A stretch of 64,000 bases of DNA from an uncultured Bacteroides sp. (GTDB lineage Bacteria > Bacteroidota > Bacteroidia > Bacteroidales > Bacteroidaceae), in NCBI RefSeq assembly GCF_963678425.1, contig NZ_OY782855.1:1674001-1738000 (forward strand), read 5' to 3'. Shown here in pieces: positions 52,605 through 61,592 of the stretch. The notes under the pieces are model-generated. The model was not told where the DNA came from. It worked only from the letters and a program-made list of their open reading frames with translations, and searched no databases. The stretch's first letter is position 1. Each line of letters begins with the position of its first letter. Made by a program: the position numbers and the translations under genes.

Positions 52605-52703
52605 TTATTGTAGGGCTCCCAGAAAAAGAGCAAAAAGAAGCGTTGCTAAAGCTGCGAGCAAAACAACAACGATGATCCAGAAAATCAGTTTATGAGTTTT
52701 CAT
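52605..52703 (-). CDS. 32-residue single-helix membrane peptide downstream of HTCS
   Basis: An ATG frame of 32 codons and TAA encodes KTHKLIFWIIVVVLLAALAT followed by LLFALFLGALQ: a basic N-terminus and one transmembrane helix. It begins 13 bases after the HTCS stop and ends 23 bases before a terminator hairpin, so it fits a two-gene transcript. Too short for standard gene callers. A role in membrane signalling with the sensor is inference; chance is a lesser possibility given the spacing. Confidence 0.5.
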   Translation of the reverse strand: MKTHKLIFWIIVVVLLAALATLLFALFLGALQ

Positions 52704-52716
52704 ATATACATGATGA

Positions 52717-55700
52717 TTAATAATTCTTTCCTATACTGTCTTTATATTCCGTAGGAGTCATGCCATATTTCTGCTTAAAGCATTTACTAAAGTAACGCGG
52801 ATCATTAATTCCAACCATATAAGAAATTTGCGTCATATTATACTCGCCTGTTTTAATAAGCTCAGCAGCTCTTTTTACCCGCATTTCTTTTATAAATTCA
52901 ATCGGAGCCAATCCGGTCAGCATTTTCAGTTTCTTAAAGAATACAGAACGACTAACAGCCATTTCCTGCACTAAATCATCTACAATAAGATCTCCATTAT
53001 CCATATTCTTTTCCATCAGTAACAGCAGTTTATCCATAAACCGGCGATCGTACAACGACATTTCCGGCTGCACAGGACTTTCTTCCTTGGGCTTAGCCAT
53101 CAGATTTGCACGATAAAGTTCCTGTAACTTATGTCTTTGTGCCAGTAAATTCTCGACTCTTGCCTCCAGATAAGTCGCACTAAATGGCTTAGTTATATAA
53201 TCATCGGCGCCAAATTCCAATCCTTGCAGTTTGCTCTCTATATCCGATTTGGCTGAGAGAAGTACAATAGGGATATGGCTGGTTGCCATTTCTGTTTTCA
53301 GTTCTTTTGTCAGCTCAATTCCATCCTTCTCTGGCATCATTACATCACTGATAATCATGTCCGGTACATACTTCAAAGCTTTTTCGAATCCGTCTTTACC
53401 ATCAGAAGCCTCAATTACCTGGTACGTAGAACTGAAAATAGAGCGAAGGAAATACCGCAGTTCAGCATTATCTTCTATCAGAAGCATTGTTTCCTTCGAC
53501 AAATCAATATTCTGATCGCAAGTATCAGTTTCTTTCAACTGTGTTTCATCGCTAAAATCTGCACTATGCAACACTTCATTCTTTTCCAGATAGTCAGTAT
53601 CCGAAAGAATGAGCTCTACACTTTCATCATAATGATCCTTGCCTTTAAGAAAATGCGTTGTGAAACAACTTCCCTCGCCCAACTTACTATCTACCTGAAT
53701 AGTTGCCTTGTGCATCTCTACTAATTCTTTCACCAAAGAAAGCCCGATACCTGTGCTAGGCTGATTGAAAATATTTCTGTCAACCAGATTCTCAAAGCGG
53801 GTGAAAAGAGAATTTTTCTTATTATCAGCAATTCCAATTCCCTGATCAGAAACTCCAATAGCTAACGTAGTGCCCTCATCTTTGATAAAGACCTTAATCA
53901 TTTTGCCTTGCGGAGTAAATTTAAAGGCATTAGAAAGGAGGTTAAACAAAATTTTCTCAAATTTGTCTATATCTACCCAAAGAATCATCTGCGGCTTTTC
54001 GTTCTCGAACAGAAACTCTATACGATGATTTTCTGCCAATGATTCGAAGTTATCCATAATACGACGAACAAACGGAACCGTATTAATCTCCTGTACCTGC
54101 ATTTTCATCTTTTTATTCTGAATCTTTCTAAAGTCCAGAATCTGGTTAACCAGCCTCAACATCCGGTCAGTATTACGTTTTACCAGATTCAGTTGCTCAC
54201 GAGCATCCTCCGGTATCTGAGAATTTTTCAGGACCTGTTCCACCGGACCCGAAATCAGCGTCAAAGGTGTACGCAGTTCATGAGAAATATTAGTAAAGAA
54301 ACGGAGTTTTATATCAGATACCTGCTGTTCTACAGAGACTTCATTTTTCAATCGGTAAATAGTAAACAGGATAAATACAGCCACCAGAATGATACCCAGA
54401 ATAAAGACAAAATAAATAAGATAAGCCCAAGAAGTTTCCCAAAATGAAGGAAGGACATTTATTTTGAGGCAGCGCTCATTGTTCACCCAGACTCCGTCAC
54501 TATTAGTAGATTTCACATGGAAAACATAATCACCTTTCGGGAGATTTGTATATGTGGCCAACCGCTGCTTATCTACATACGTCCACTCCTTATCAAACCC
54601 TTCCAGATAATACGCATACTTTATGTTATCGGAGTTTCTAAAATCAAGCGCAGAATACTGAATAGTAACGGTATTTTCTTTATGTGAAAGGGTTAGTTCC
54701 TTAGTATCGTCCAATCCCACCTTCAAAACAGAGTTTACACCAGGTCCAACTTCTTTATTAGCTATCATTAACTCTGAGAAAGTTATGTAAGGCACATAGG
54801 TACTTTTACGGATAGCCATCGGATTAAAATAGAGAAAACCGGTTGTGGTTCCAAAATAGATTTCGTGATTAGCAGTTGTTTCAGATGTACCTTCACTGAA
54901 CGAAGCTTTAAACGAGAAGCTTTTATCATCGTAGTTCTCAAACTTATGTTGTGAAGGAATAAACTTACTTAATCCGTTCTCCGTGCTGATCCACAAATTA
55001 CCTTTTACATCTTCCTGCATAGACAGCATTACATCTGAAGGTGCTCCATCCTTAACCGTGTAACATTTAAACACAGCCTTATCTTTTCCTGAGACATAGA
55101 GTAATTTATTGAGCCCCCCGCCAAAAGTTGCCAGATAGAGCTCACCATTCTTTGTAGCATGAATCCAATGCACATCATTATTGCTTAGACTAGTCGTACT
55201 ACTCGGTACACGAGAATAATGATTAAACTGTATTTCTTCCGGATTCGTAAAACTATCTTTAAAAGATAGTACCCCTGAGGTGGTTCCTATCCAGATATTT
55301 CCTTTGACATCTTCCGTAATATAACGAACACGATAGCATTGATCAATAGGATATCCTTTCAGATTATTCCGATGATTAATAAAAATAAAACGTCCATTCT
55401 TATCCTGATCAATATAATTAATACCACCACCAAATGTAGCAATCCATATTTTTCCTTTATGATCTTCAAAGACACAGTAAATATTATCGTCGCTCAGACT
55501 GTAAATATCATCTTCGTTATATATAAAACGGGACAGATGGTACTGATTTCCTGCTTTTTCAGCGCGGACCAATCCTCTTCCTTTCGTGCCAATCCAGATA
55601 ACTCCTTTTCTGTCCTGAGTAATTGAATAAACCACTCCATCGAGTTTCGCACCACTTTGGGATATTGTTCCGGATTCCGTAAGGTAACCCATATAATTAC

Positions 55701-57141
55701 GGTTGGAATCATAAATGCGCAATGTTCCATCTTTCAACGCAACCCACAAGTTTCGGCTTTTATCTTCAAAAATAGCACGGGTTTCATTACTGAGCGATTC
55801 ATAATCATGTGGATCAGGTGTGGTTAAATGAAACTGACTATCCTGGAAAGTTATCTTTTCCAAACCTCTGGAGTGAGTACACATCCACAGATTACCCTGC
55901 CGGTCGGACATGGCTGAATGAAGTTTATTTGAAAAGCGCCAGTTTGATGAACCGAATTCATTATAGAAAGGAACAATCTTATCCAGTTTTCTGTTAAAAT
56001 AAGACATACCTCCGCCATAAGGATGTACCCAAAGATATCCGTTAACGTCTTCGTGTATATGAAAAGCCGGTCGTGAACGGGAAGCCCCCCCTTGTTCAGC
56101 TGGAACAATCTCTTGCTTTACCTTGTTTGTGTGCGGATTAAAATGAGTAACGCCATCAGCTTCTTTCAGTTCAAACCAGACCTCTTTACAGCGGTCTACA
56201 TAGACAGATACTATTTTATTTGAAGGCAGATTGGCACAGGTAGTTGTATTATAATGAATTATTTCTTTATTACCCAGACGATAAGTAAAGAAGCCATCGT
56301 CGGCCGTTGAAAATACTATTTCATCGGGAGAAACAGAGTTCACCGATATAACATTTGATTTAGTAGGCAACTCCAGTAGCTGAAAGTTTCTTCTCTTCTT
56401 TTGATAACTCCATACACGCCCCATGTCCGAACCAAAAAAGATTTCTGTGGGAGTTTCCTGCAAAGAATAAAAAGATTGCTTATGCCGATGGCGGTTTCCG
56501 TTTGTCTCTACAAAATATAAAACAGGCACTTTTTGTCCCGGCCTGATCAATCCCAGCCCGTTATCTGTTAGCATCCACTCATTTCCTGAAGCACTCAGAT
56601 GAACTTTATATACCTTCTGAGCAGGAAACAGTCCGGCTTTCAGCGAATAGACATCCGTAGTCAATTGATGCGTATTTAAATTTGTTAACACCCGGATAGC
56701 TCCTTCATTTTCCGTGAGCAGCCACACTGATCCATCCTTCATTGCTTCGATGGACAATATATTGGAAGTACTTCCTTCGCCAGAGGAAGGCACCTTAATA
56801 AACGTCTCCGTGTTGGGATCAAAGCGGTGAGCCCGGTTATCATACGTCAGCACCCAGATGTATCCATAGATATCTTCCACCATGCGGTCCACCCGGTTAT
56901 TTGTCAGACTGATCAAATCTCCCTGACGAGCCTTGAATGTTTTAAAGGAATATCCATTGAATTTATTGATTCCGTCCCATGTTGCAAACCACATAATCCC
57001 CTTATGGTCCTGCAGCATACTCATCACAGTGTTTTGTGATAGTCCATCTTCAGAGGAATAATGTGTAAATGAACACCTTTGCTGTGCATAACCGCACAAA
57101 GATGCTATCCATAATAGGAATATAAAAAGAAGGTTTTTCAT
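52717..57141 (-). CDS. Hybrid two-component system sensor/regulator (HTCS)
   Basis: A single-chain sensor kinase and transcription factor of about 1474 residues. The ATG at 57141 is preferred over one 36 bases upstream because it begins the signal peptide (KNLLFIFLLWIASLCGYAQ). Periplasmic part: many Reg_prop propeller repeats (LSQNTVMSMLQDHKGIMWFAT, VFEDHKGKIWIATFGGG) and a Y_Y_Y domain (FRNSDNIKYAYYLEGFDKEW); one transmembrane helix near 905; phosphoacceptor His in NISHELRTPLTLI; HATPase GIGLSLVKELVEMH; receiver with the acceptor Asp in MIISDVMMPEKDG; and a C-terminal AraC HTH (SRSVFFKKLKMLTG, NDPRYFSKCFKQKYGMTPTEYK). HTCSs sense oligosaccharides and switch on matching glycan genes; pectin fragments are likely here from the neighbours. 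Confidence 0.96.
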   Translation of the reverse strand: MKNLLFIFLLWIASLCGYAQQRCSFTHYSSEDGLSQNTVMSMLQDHKGIMWFATWDGINKFNGYSFKTFKARQGDLISLTNNRVDRMVEDIYGYIWVLTYDNRAHRFDPNTETFIKVPSSGEGSTSNILSIEAMKDGSVWLLTENEGAIRVLTNLNTHQLTTDVYSLKAGLFPAQKVYKVHLSASGNEWMLTDNGLGLIRPGQKVPVLYFVETNGNRHRHKQSFYSLQETPTEIFFGSDMGRVWSYQKKRRNFQLLELPTKSNVISVNSVSPDEIVFSTADDGFFTYRLGNKEIIHYNTTTCANLPSNKIVSVYVDRCKEVWFELKEADGVTHFNPHTNKVKQEIVPAEQGGASRSRPAFHIHEDVNGYLWVHPYGGGMSYFNRKLDKIVPFYNEFGSSNWRFSNKLHSAMSDRQGNLWMCTHSRGLEKITFQDSQFHLTTPDPHDYESLSNETRAIFEDKSRNLWVALKDGTLRIYDSNRNYMGYLTESGTISQSGAKLDGVVYSITQDRKGVIWIGTKGRGLVRAEKAGNQYHLSRFIYNEDDIYSLSDDNIYCVFEDHKGKIWIATFGGGINYIDQDKNGRFIFINHRNNLKGYPIDQCYRVRYITEDVKGNIWIGTTSGVLSFKDSFTNPEEIQFNHYSRVPSSTTSLSNNDVHWIHATKNGELYLATFGGGLNKLLYVSGKDKAVFKCYTVKDGAPSDVMLSMQEDVKGNLWISTENGLSKFIPSQHKFENYDDKSFSFKASFSEGTSETTANHEIYFGTTTGFLYFNPMAIRKSTYVPYITFSELMIANKEVGPGVNSVLKVGLDDTKELTLSHKENTVTIQYSALDFRNSDNIKYAYYLEGFDKEWTYVDKQRLATYTNLPKGDYVFHVKSTNSDGVWVNNERCLKINVLPSFWETSWAYLIYFVFILGIILVAVFILFTIYRLKNEVSVEQQVSDIKLRFFTNISHELRTPLTLISGPVEQVLKNSQIPEDAREQLNLVKRNTDRMLRLVNQILDFRKIQNKKMKMQVQEINTVPFVRRIMDNFESLAENHRIEFLFENEKPQMILWVDIDKFEKILFNLLSNAFKFTPQGKMIKVFIKDEGTTLAIGVSDQGIGIADNKKNSLFTRFENLVDRNIFNQPSTGIGLSLVKELVEMHKATIQVDSKLGEGSCFTTHFLKGKDHYDESVELILSDTDYLEKNEVLHSADFSDETQLKETDTCDQNIDLSKETMLLIEDNAELRYFLRSIFSSTYQVIEASDGKDGFEKALKYVPDMIISDVMMPEKDGIELTKELKTEMATSHIPIVLLSAKSDIESKLQGLEFGADDYITKPFSATYLEARVENLLAQRHKLQELYRANLMAKPKEESPVQPEMSLYDRRFMDKLLLLMEKNMDNGDLIVDDLVQEMAVSRSVFFKKLKMLTGLAPIEFIKEMRVKRAAELIKTGEYNMTQISYMVGINDPRYFSKCFKQKYGMTPTEYKDSIGKNY

Positions 57142-57314
57142 AGTAGTGTATTTATTAACCTGAGATACTAAATTCAAAAATACACAATTTAATAGTAATC
57201 GTTCTCATTCTTCGATCTTAAATTATTCACATTACTGATTAAGGTACTTTTTTCTTTATAAAAAAAATAGTTATCTTTATAAGGATACAAAAATGTAAAG
57301 TGAGTAACTTATAA

Positions 57315-59039
57315 TTAACGGGCTTTCAGCATTACTTTATCTGCCCCGTTCTTTACAGGGTTCCAGTTATCATCTCCTGCAAGGACTTTTTCCATATCAT
57401 AATTATTAATATCCTTCAACTGATGAGAGTAAAAAGCCCGGGAATCTGCATTAGCCCCTTCCCCACTGCTCTTGTATTCTGCAAAGAAGCTATTCTTTTC
57501 CGCTTCCTTCTTTCCCCAATTGTCCCATCCTTGAGAAATAATATGTTTTCCCATTTCACAGCGGATATAAACAGCTTGTGCATACGGTCTCCAAGGACGA
57601 GCAAGACATACTTTGTTTACTCCTTCTGAAGCAGTCAGCTTACAATCATAAAAGACATAACCGTAAGGTTTGCCTTTATCTGTAGAAGGGGCGGTAACAT
57701 AACCATTTCCTTTGCTATGAATGGTGCAACGGTTAAAAACAGCAACCGACCATCCAAATATAAAATCGACTGTGCCCTCAATATAACAATCTTCATAGTA
57801 CTGACGACTATCTTTTCCATAGGTGTAAAGAGTATCCTGAAATCCAAGAAAGCGACATTTACGGAACATCACTCTGTCGGCATCAATAAAAACTGTAACT
57901 GCCTGTCCTACCGGACCGGAAGTATTCTCAAAAGTGATGTTTTCAGCAAAGAAGTCGGGTGCATAGATGTAGCAACTTGCCGAACCTGAGGTAGATTTGT
58001 TCTCGCCAAACAAATTCTTTTTCGAAGCATAATCATCGTAAGAGATTACTGCTCCTTCTTGTCCGATAAGCGAAATATTTATTTTGGATGGAGGAATAAT
58101 TAATTTTTCCTTATACACCCCTTTGCGGATTAAAATAGTGGTGCGAGCCTCCTTCCGGAAATCAGGAACGGCATTAATGGCTTCTTGTACAGTGAAAAAA
58201 TCTCCACTTCCATCTTGAGCAACTACATAGTCATAATGGCGCACATACTTAGCCAACTCAGGTACCTCTTTGGCTATAGCTTCAACTGTTAACCCGGCAA
58301 TCACACGAGCACCGTAAATGTTTAAGTGAGTATTATCCTCACGTCCCTTTGGTAATGCCACAAATTTATTAGCGGGAATCCACATATAAAGTTTCTTAGA
58401 CTCTACCGGACCTAGTCCTTCTACCAAGTCGTGAGTAATCTTATTCATATCTACAAATGCAACTCCTAATTCCTTTGCCACCTTGCGGGGAGAATCCAGA
58501 TAAGCTCCATGTGTATCGAAAAGTATCTTTCCTTCTACAGGAAGAACCTCCTCTCCGGGAACCTGAGTATCTTTATTTATATCTTTATCTTGCGGACGGA
58601 TAAAATTCCGACGAACGATGGAATTGAAAAGAACCGGTATTCCACCTTTGGCACGCGTTTCGTTTACAAACCTACGCAGGTTTGCATCAAACGTTGTTCC
58701 TGGATCAGTATGGCGAGTTGAATCAGCCTTTTCATCATTATGTCCAAACTGAATAAAGACATAATCACCTTTTTTCACCTGGTTGATCACCTTTTCCCAA
58801 CGTCCTTCGTCAATAAAGCTTTTAGAACTTCTTCCATTCATCGCATGATTATCTATTCGGACATCCTCAGTAAAGAATCCGGCAAGCACATGCCCCCATC
58901 CTCTTTCAGGGTTTCCACCTTCAAGTGATTTATTGGCCATGGTAGAGTCGCCAATCATAAACACAGTAATCACACGATCTGCCTTAAAGGCAGAAAAAAC
59001 AAGGAAAGCCAGTAGTATAAAAAAAAGTTTATGTTTCAT
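57315..59039 (-). CDS. Bifunctional pectin esterase: SGNH acetylesterase (CE12-like) fused to pectin methylesterase (CE8)
   Basis: A 574-residue exported fusion (signal peptide about 1-20). Residues 24-270 are an SGNH hydrolase of the rhamnogalacturonan acetylesterase type: Ser32 in MIGDSTMAN, FIQFGHNDEK, and the Asp-x-x-His pair in DNTHLNIYGA. Residues 275-574 are a pectin methylesterase beta-helix: VVAQDGSGDFFTVQEAINAVP, GQAVTVFIDADR, FQDTLYT and TVDFIFG with the two catalytic Asp, and ARPWRPYA with the Arg. Together it removes acetyl and methyl groups before depolymerisation. Lies 139 bases downstream of a second, single-domain CE8 gene. Confidence 0.92.
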   Translation of the reverse strand: MKHKLFFILLAFLVFSAFKADRVITVFMIGDSTMANKSLEGGNPERGWGHVLAGFFTEDVRIDNHAMNGRSSKSFIDEGRWEKVINQVKKGDYVFIQFGHNDEKADSTRHTDPGTTFDANLRRFVNETRAKGGIPVLFNSIVRRNFIRPQDKDINKDTQVPGEEVLPVEGKILFDTHGAYLDSPRKVAKELGVAFVDMNKITHDLVEGLGPVESKKLYMWIPANKFVALPKGREDNTHLNIYGARVIAGLTVEAIAKEVPELAKYVRHYDYVVAQDGSGDFFTVQEAINAVPDFRKEARTTILIRKGVYKEKLIIPPSKINISLIGQEGAVISYDDYASKKNLFGENKSTSGSASCYIYAPDFFAENITFENTSGPVGQAVTVFIDADRVMFRKCRFLGFQDTLYTYGKDSRQYYEDCYIEGTVDFIFGWSVAVFNRCTIHSKGNGYVTAPSTDKGKPYGYVFYDCKLTASEGVNKVCLARPWRPYAQAVYIRCEMGKHIISQGWDNWGKKEAEKNSFFAEYKSSGEGANADSRAFYSHQLKDINNYDMEKVLAGDDNWNPVKNGADKVMLKAR

Positions 59040-59178
59040 GATTTCATAATAATATCCAAGGCTACAAGTTTACAAATAAAGCATCAACCAATAGTCTATT
59101 TTTTATTGTATTATGTGTAAATATTGAATTCATCTTAGAAAAATAAGACGAAGTTAATAGTTCACATATAATATTACT

Positions 59179-60132
59179 TTATTTGTGAGGATACCAGTTG
59201 TTGTTTATCTTAAAGATCTTCTCTACAGTATATTCAGCAGCCTCTTTCTTATTTAATTGCTTGCTCCATTTTACCCGTTCCTTTGTAGATGCCCCTTCAC
59301 CGGTATTCATATACTCTGCATAACGGACCGTTTTCTCATTTTCCGGGTTCTTCCAATTGTGCCAACCAACAGGAAGAATATGTTTACCCAACTCACAATT
59401 CATAAAAACAGTAGCAGCATAAGGCCTCCAGGGACGTCCCAGATATACTTTCGTTACATCAAGTGCAGCGGTCAGCTTACAATTTTTAAATACATAGCCA
59501 TACTTTGTATCCTTCGACGTTGAAGCTGCAGTGATATATGAATCTCGTTTGCTATAAATAGTACAATGTTCAAACAATGCGGTAGATGGACCAAAAATAA
59601 AGTCGGTTGTTCCTTCAATATAACAATCGGTAAACCAAAGACGTGTTCCCTCTGTTCCGGTGTAAACAGTATCCTGATTACCCAGGAAACGGCAGTTGAT
59701 GAATATCAGCCTGTCACCCTCGGTATGAAGTGCGACAGCCTGTCCCAGCTGTTCCGCATTATTCTCAATTGTCAGATTTCGGAAAGTAATATTGTTACCT
59801 TCCACTTTCACAGTATAGGTACGAAACGTTCCCATCTTATTCATGTTTGCATGATCATTATTGGTAATAACAGTCTTAAAGGCATCTTCACCAATAATTT
59901 CCACATTCTTAATCCAAGAAGGAATAACAATTTTTTCTTTGTACACCCCATTCTTTATATAAATGGTAACCGTATAATCCATAAAAGCACGTACACTTTC
60001 TACAGCTTCCTGAATATTTCTGTACTTACCACTCCCATCCTGGGCTACAACAATAGTATCTTGCTTTTGTGCCTTAACATTAGCACAAAACAACACAAAT
60101 AAAATTAGTATTTTAACTGCTTTAGCAAACAT
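59179..60132 (-). CDS. Pectin methylesterase, CE8
   Basis: A 317-residue exported enzyme (signal peptide to VKAQ at about 21). VVAQDGSGKYRNIQEAVESVR starts the beta-helix; GQAVALHTEGDR, NQDTVYT and TTDFIFGPS hold the catalytic Gln and two Asp, and GRPWRPYAATVF the Arg. It de-esterifies homogalacturonan. It resembles the CE8 half of the adjacent fusion, suggesting duplication within the locus. It begins 22 bases after the GH105 gene and is probably co-transcribed with it. Confidence 0.94.
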   Translation of the reverse strand: MFAKAVKILILFVLFCANVKAQKQDTIVVAQDGSGKYRNIQEAVESVRAFMDYTVTIYIKNGVYKEKIVIPSWIKNVEIIGEDAFKTVITNNDHANMNKMGTFRTYTVKVEGNNITFRNLTIENNAEQLGQAVALHTEGDRLIFINCRFLGNQDTVYTGTEGTRLWFTDCYIEGTTDFIFGPSTALFEHCTIYSKRDSYITAASTSKDTKYGYVFKNCKLTAALDVTKVYLGRPWRPYAATVFMNCELGKHILPVGWHNWKNPENEKTVRYAEYMNTGEGASTKERVKWSKQLNKKEAAEYTVEKIFKINNNWYPHK

Positions 60133-60154
60133 AAGCTCCCTGATTAGTATTTAG

Positions 60155-61351
60155 TTACTTATGAAGCTTTTCCCATTCAAGACTAGCCATAATAAATGGC
60201 CCTACAGCCTTAGGATCGTTAGACCGAATCTTTTCGTGGATATAATAGTCATAATCTCCTGAACGATAAGGATTACCTCCCAGTCCGGCAACGGCACAAA
60301 CTTTTGTTATAGAAACAATTCCTTGTTTATCCACTTCAATCAAATTACTGAGTATTCCTTTGTATCCCTTTTCAGCCACTTGCAGGTAAGATTTATCAAT
60401 ATAACCCATACGAACCGCTTTAAACAGAGTGTATACAAACATTGAAGAACAAGAAGCCTCCAGATAATTTCCCTTGTCTCCGCTTCTGTCAATCACCTGA
60501 TACCAAAGACCGCTCTTCTTTTCCTGATATTTTTTAATCTGAGTTGCCACATTATTCAGGATATTTAGCATAGAATCACGACCAGCTTCATGTTTTGGGA
60601 TAAAATCGAGAGCATCCACCAGTGCCATAGCATACCATCCCATAGCTCTTCCCCAGCAATGAGCACTTTGTCCGGTCTGCTTGTCCGCCCATTTCTGTTC
60701 ACGGCTTTCATCCCATGCATGGCGGTAAAGCCCATTAGCCGGATCATAAGTATGGCGAGCTATTACTATAAATTGCTTTATTACATCAGCATAATCCTGT
60801 GGCCGGTTATTACGGAAAGAATATTCAGCATAAAAAGGAGATGCCATATAAACACCATCCAACCACATTTGGTTAGGATAGACATTCTTATGCCAAAAAC
60901 CACCTTCTGATGTACGTGGATGACTATCCAGCTGACTTCTTAACAGATCAAGAGCCTTTTTATATTTCTCATTCTTAGTCTGTTCGTAAATACGGAAAAG
61001 GATCTTCCCCGAATTAACACGATCTAAACTATACTCTGACATTTTGTAAGTCTTTATACTTCCATCATCATTAATCGTTGTATCAGCATACGTAAGTGCA
61101 TATTTATAGAACTTATCGTCACCATATTTGTCATACACATCGAGCATTGCTTTCAACTCCAGCCCCTGACAATAATTCCATCTTAAATCTTTTGAGAAAT
61201 CTAATTGCCATGCGTGAGGGAAACGAATCATTTCAGATTTGGCCATACGTACAGACATTGGTAATTTATCCGAAATCCCCACTTGTGAGAAAGCTTGTGC
61301 GGTACATGAAAAAGCACAAAAAAGAATAACTTTACAAATTGTTTTTATCAT
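60155..61351 (-). CDS. Unsaturated rhamnogalacturonyl hydrolase, GH105/GH88-like
   Basis: A 398-residue exported enzyme (signal peptide to about 22, TAQA). The (alpha/alpha)6 barrel signature includes LDGVYMASPFYAEYS with a catalytic Asp, HAWDESREQKWAD, and HCWGRAMGWYAMALVDALDFIP. It removes unsaturated galacturonic acid left by pectate or rhamnogalacturonan lyases. No lyase gene lies in the window, so its substrate must come from elsewhere. First gene of the minus-strand GH105-CE8-(CE12-CE8) run, with a TATTTTTG element at 61393-61400. Confidence 0.9.
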   Translation of the reverse strand: MIKTICKVILFCAFSCTAQAFSQVGISDKLPMSVRMAKSEMIRFPHAWQLDFSKDLRWNYCQGLELKAMLDVYDKYGDDKFYKYALTYADTTINDDGSIKTYKMSEYSLDRVNSGKILFRIYEQTKNEKYKKALDLLRSQLDSHPRTSEGGFWHKNVYPNQMWLDGVYMASPFYAEYSFRNNRPQDYADVIKQFIVIARHTYDPANGLYRHAWDESREQKWADKQTGQSAHCWGRAMGWYAMALVDALDFIPKHEAGRDSMLNILNNVATQIKKYQEKKSGLWYQVIDRSGDKGNYLEASCSSMFVYTLFKAVRMGYIDKSYLQVAEKGYKGILSNLIEVDKQGIVSITKVCAVAGLGGNPYRSGDYDYYIHEKIRSNDPKAVGPFIMASLEWEKLHK

Positions 61352-61392
61352 TTCTTTATATTCTATAATATTATATCTATTGCATTTATAGG

Positions 61393-61400
61393 CAAAAATA
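61393..61400 (-). promoter_or_regulatory. -7 element of the GH105-CE8 run
   Basis: TATTTTTG on the minus strand, 41 bases before the GH105 ATG. The 20-bp direct repeat found before GH28 was not seen here. Confidence 0.45.
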
Positions 61401-61537
61401 AAGACTCTTTTCCATATATTAGTGGACTTTTTATCATAAATAATGCATTTTTTGATAAACTTATTATCCAGATAGCTGTTTATGAATTAAAAGGTGTTCT
61501 TTTTATCTTGAATAACCTTTTTAATAGACAAGTTTCT

Positions 61538-61545
61538 TAATTTTG
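61538..61545 (+). promoter_or_regulatory. -7 element of the WecA/MraY-like gene
   Basis: TAATTTTG, 47 bases before the ATG at 61593; no -33 at ideal spacing. Confidence 0.4.
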
Positions 61546-61592
61546 ATTTTATTCATTAGTTAGCCTTATGTTTAATAAAAGAGCAAATAAAT

